DNA from: Agaribacterium sp. ZY112
Lineage (GTDB): Bacteria > Pseudomonadota > Gammaproteobacteria > Pseudomonadales > Cellvibrionaceae
NCBI RefSeq assembly: GCF_041346925.1
Contig: NZ_CP166840.1
Span: forward strand, 1,860,001-1,924,000
DNA: 64,000 nt
Reading direction: 5' to 3'
Shown: positions 63,641-64,000 of the stretch, in pieces
How the letters are laid out: every line of letters starts with the position of its first letter
Numbering within the stretch: position 1 is the stretch's first letter
Made by a program: the position numbers and the translations under genes
Notes under the pieces: generated by a model
What the model was told of the DNA's origin: nothing
Seen by the model: only the letters and a program-made list of their open reading frames with translations
Databases searched by the model: none

Positions 63641-64000
63641 TTAGTTTTGGTGCCAAAAAGGGGTGCCTAAGGTGGGGGTACTGGGGGCTGCTAGGTCTTT
63701 TTCTGGCATTACACCCGCTTCATAACCTAGGCGACCGGCTTCAAGAGCGTGGGCAAAAGCGCGAGCCATTTTTACTGGGTCTGCAGCTTTAGCAACGGCT
63801 GTATTAAGCAGTACGCCATCAAAACCCATTTCTAGGGCTTGAACTGCGTGTGAAGGCGAGCCGATACCGGCATCAACAATCATGGTGATGTCGGGCATGC
63901 GCTGGCGCAACACCTTAAGCGCATAGGGGTCGGTTAAACCACGGCCTGTACCAATCGGGGCCCCCCAAGGCATGAGAATTTGACAGCCGGCTTCGACTAA
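63641..64000 (-). CDS. thiG: Thiazole synthase ThiG, C-terminal part
   Basis: The last 120 codons of thiG are present; the gene continues beyond the right edge. [52 protein letters not shown] and the end [12 protein letters not shown] tail are typical of ThiG, which condenses 1-deoxyxylulose 5-phosphate, dehydroglycine and ThiS-carried sulfur to thiazole phosphate. The order thiG-thiDE-thiF implies one operon; thiS and thiO may lie outside. Confidence 0.95.
   Translation of the reverse strand, partial: LVEAGCQILMPWGAPIGTGRGLTDPYALKVLRQRMPDITMIVDAGIGSPSHAVQALEMGFDGVLLNTAVAKAADPVKMARAFAHALEAGRLGYEAGVMPEKDLAAPSTPTLGTPFWHQN

Overview
The window is chromosomal DNA of moderate G+C from a gammaproteobacterium. 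Gene order around pilB-pilA-nadC, ampDE, purM-purN-DUF2066-hda and wrbA-arsC-yihY resembles the Pseudomonas/Cellvibrio branch. A 1304-residue secreted enzyme with three CBM6 modules, a Pro/Ser linker and a PA14 module points to a marine polysaccharide degrader of the Cellvibrionales type (Saccharophagus/Teredinibacter-like). That placement is inference. I see no rRNA, tRNA, CRISPR array, insertion sequence or phage.

Layout. 1-4.9 kb: type IV pilus genes (pilC start, pilB, pilA with a sigma-54-like promoter, a TfpX/TfpZ-like pilin accessory gene), nadC and an anchored retropepsin. 5.1-10.5 kb: DUF1631, then ampD, ampE and a convergent AmpG-like permease (peptidoglycan recycling). 10.5-14.3 kb: a DUF481 barrel, fxsA, and groESL behind a clear sigma-32 promoter. 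14.3-20.8 kb: an orphan lipoprotein, a 0.9-kb T-rich gap, and the modular glycanase. 20.9-27.5 kb: a seven-gene cluster (HlyD-type adaptor, ABC ATPase, two FtsX-type permeases, DUF2141, NarL-type kinase and regulator). 27.5-33.9 kb: two divergent units, a TonB receptor plus CbiM-like permease and MipA/OmpV-DUF3019-OmpR-type two-component system, which share a control region with a PhoP-like box. 34-37 kb: a SUMF1-fold periplasmic protein convergent with a CadC-like TPR regulator. 37.4-42.2 kb: sodB, a PuuD-like membrane protein, a coiled-coil protein, class I fumarase, phhB, a 56-residue Cys/His protein missed by length cut-offs, a 23-bp inverted repeat and DUF6316. 42.3-46.2 kb: purN, purM, DUF2066 and hda. 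46.3-55.6 kb: a BarA/GacS-like hybrid kinase, an FKBP lipoprotein, a YgjP-like peptidase, sppA, DUF2069, wrbA, arsC and yihY. 55.6-61 kb: a second TonB receptor with an operator-like palindrome, rhlB, and a REC-REC-degenerate GGDEF protein. 61-64 kb: part of a thiamine operon (thiG, thiDE fusion, thiF-rhodanese).

Most of the window is conserved housekeeping. The parts least explained by known biology are the ABC/DUF2141/two-component cluster with a repeated 13-mer, the TonB/MipA/DUF3019 envelope locus, the modular glycanase whose catalytic family I cannot assign, the SUMF1-like protein lacking the catalytic cysteines, the AmpG homologue whose conserved N-terminus lies upstream of any canonical start codon, and long poly-G tracts in or beside envelope genes.
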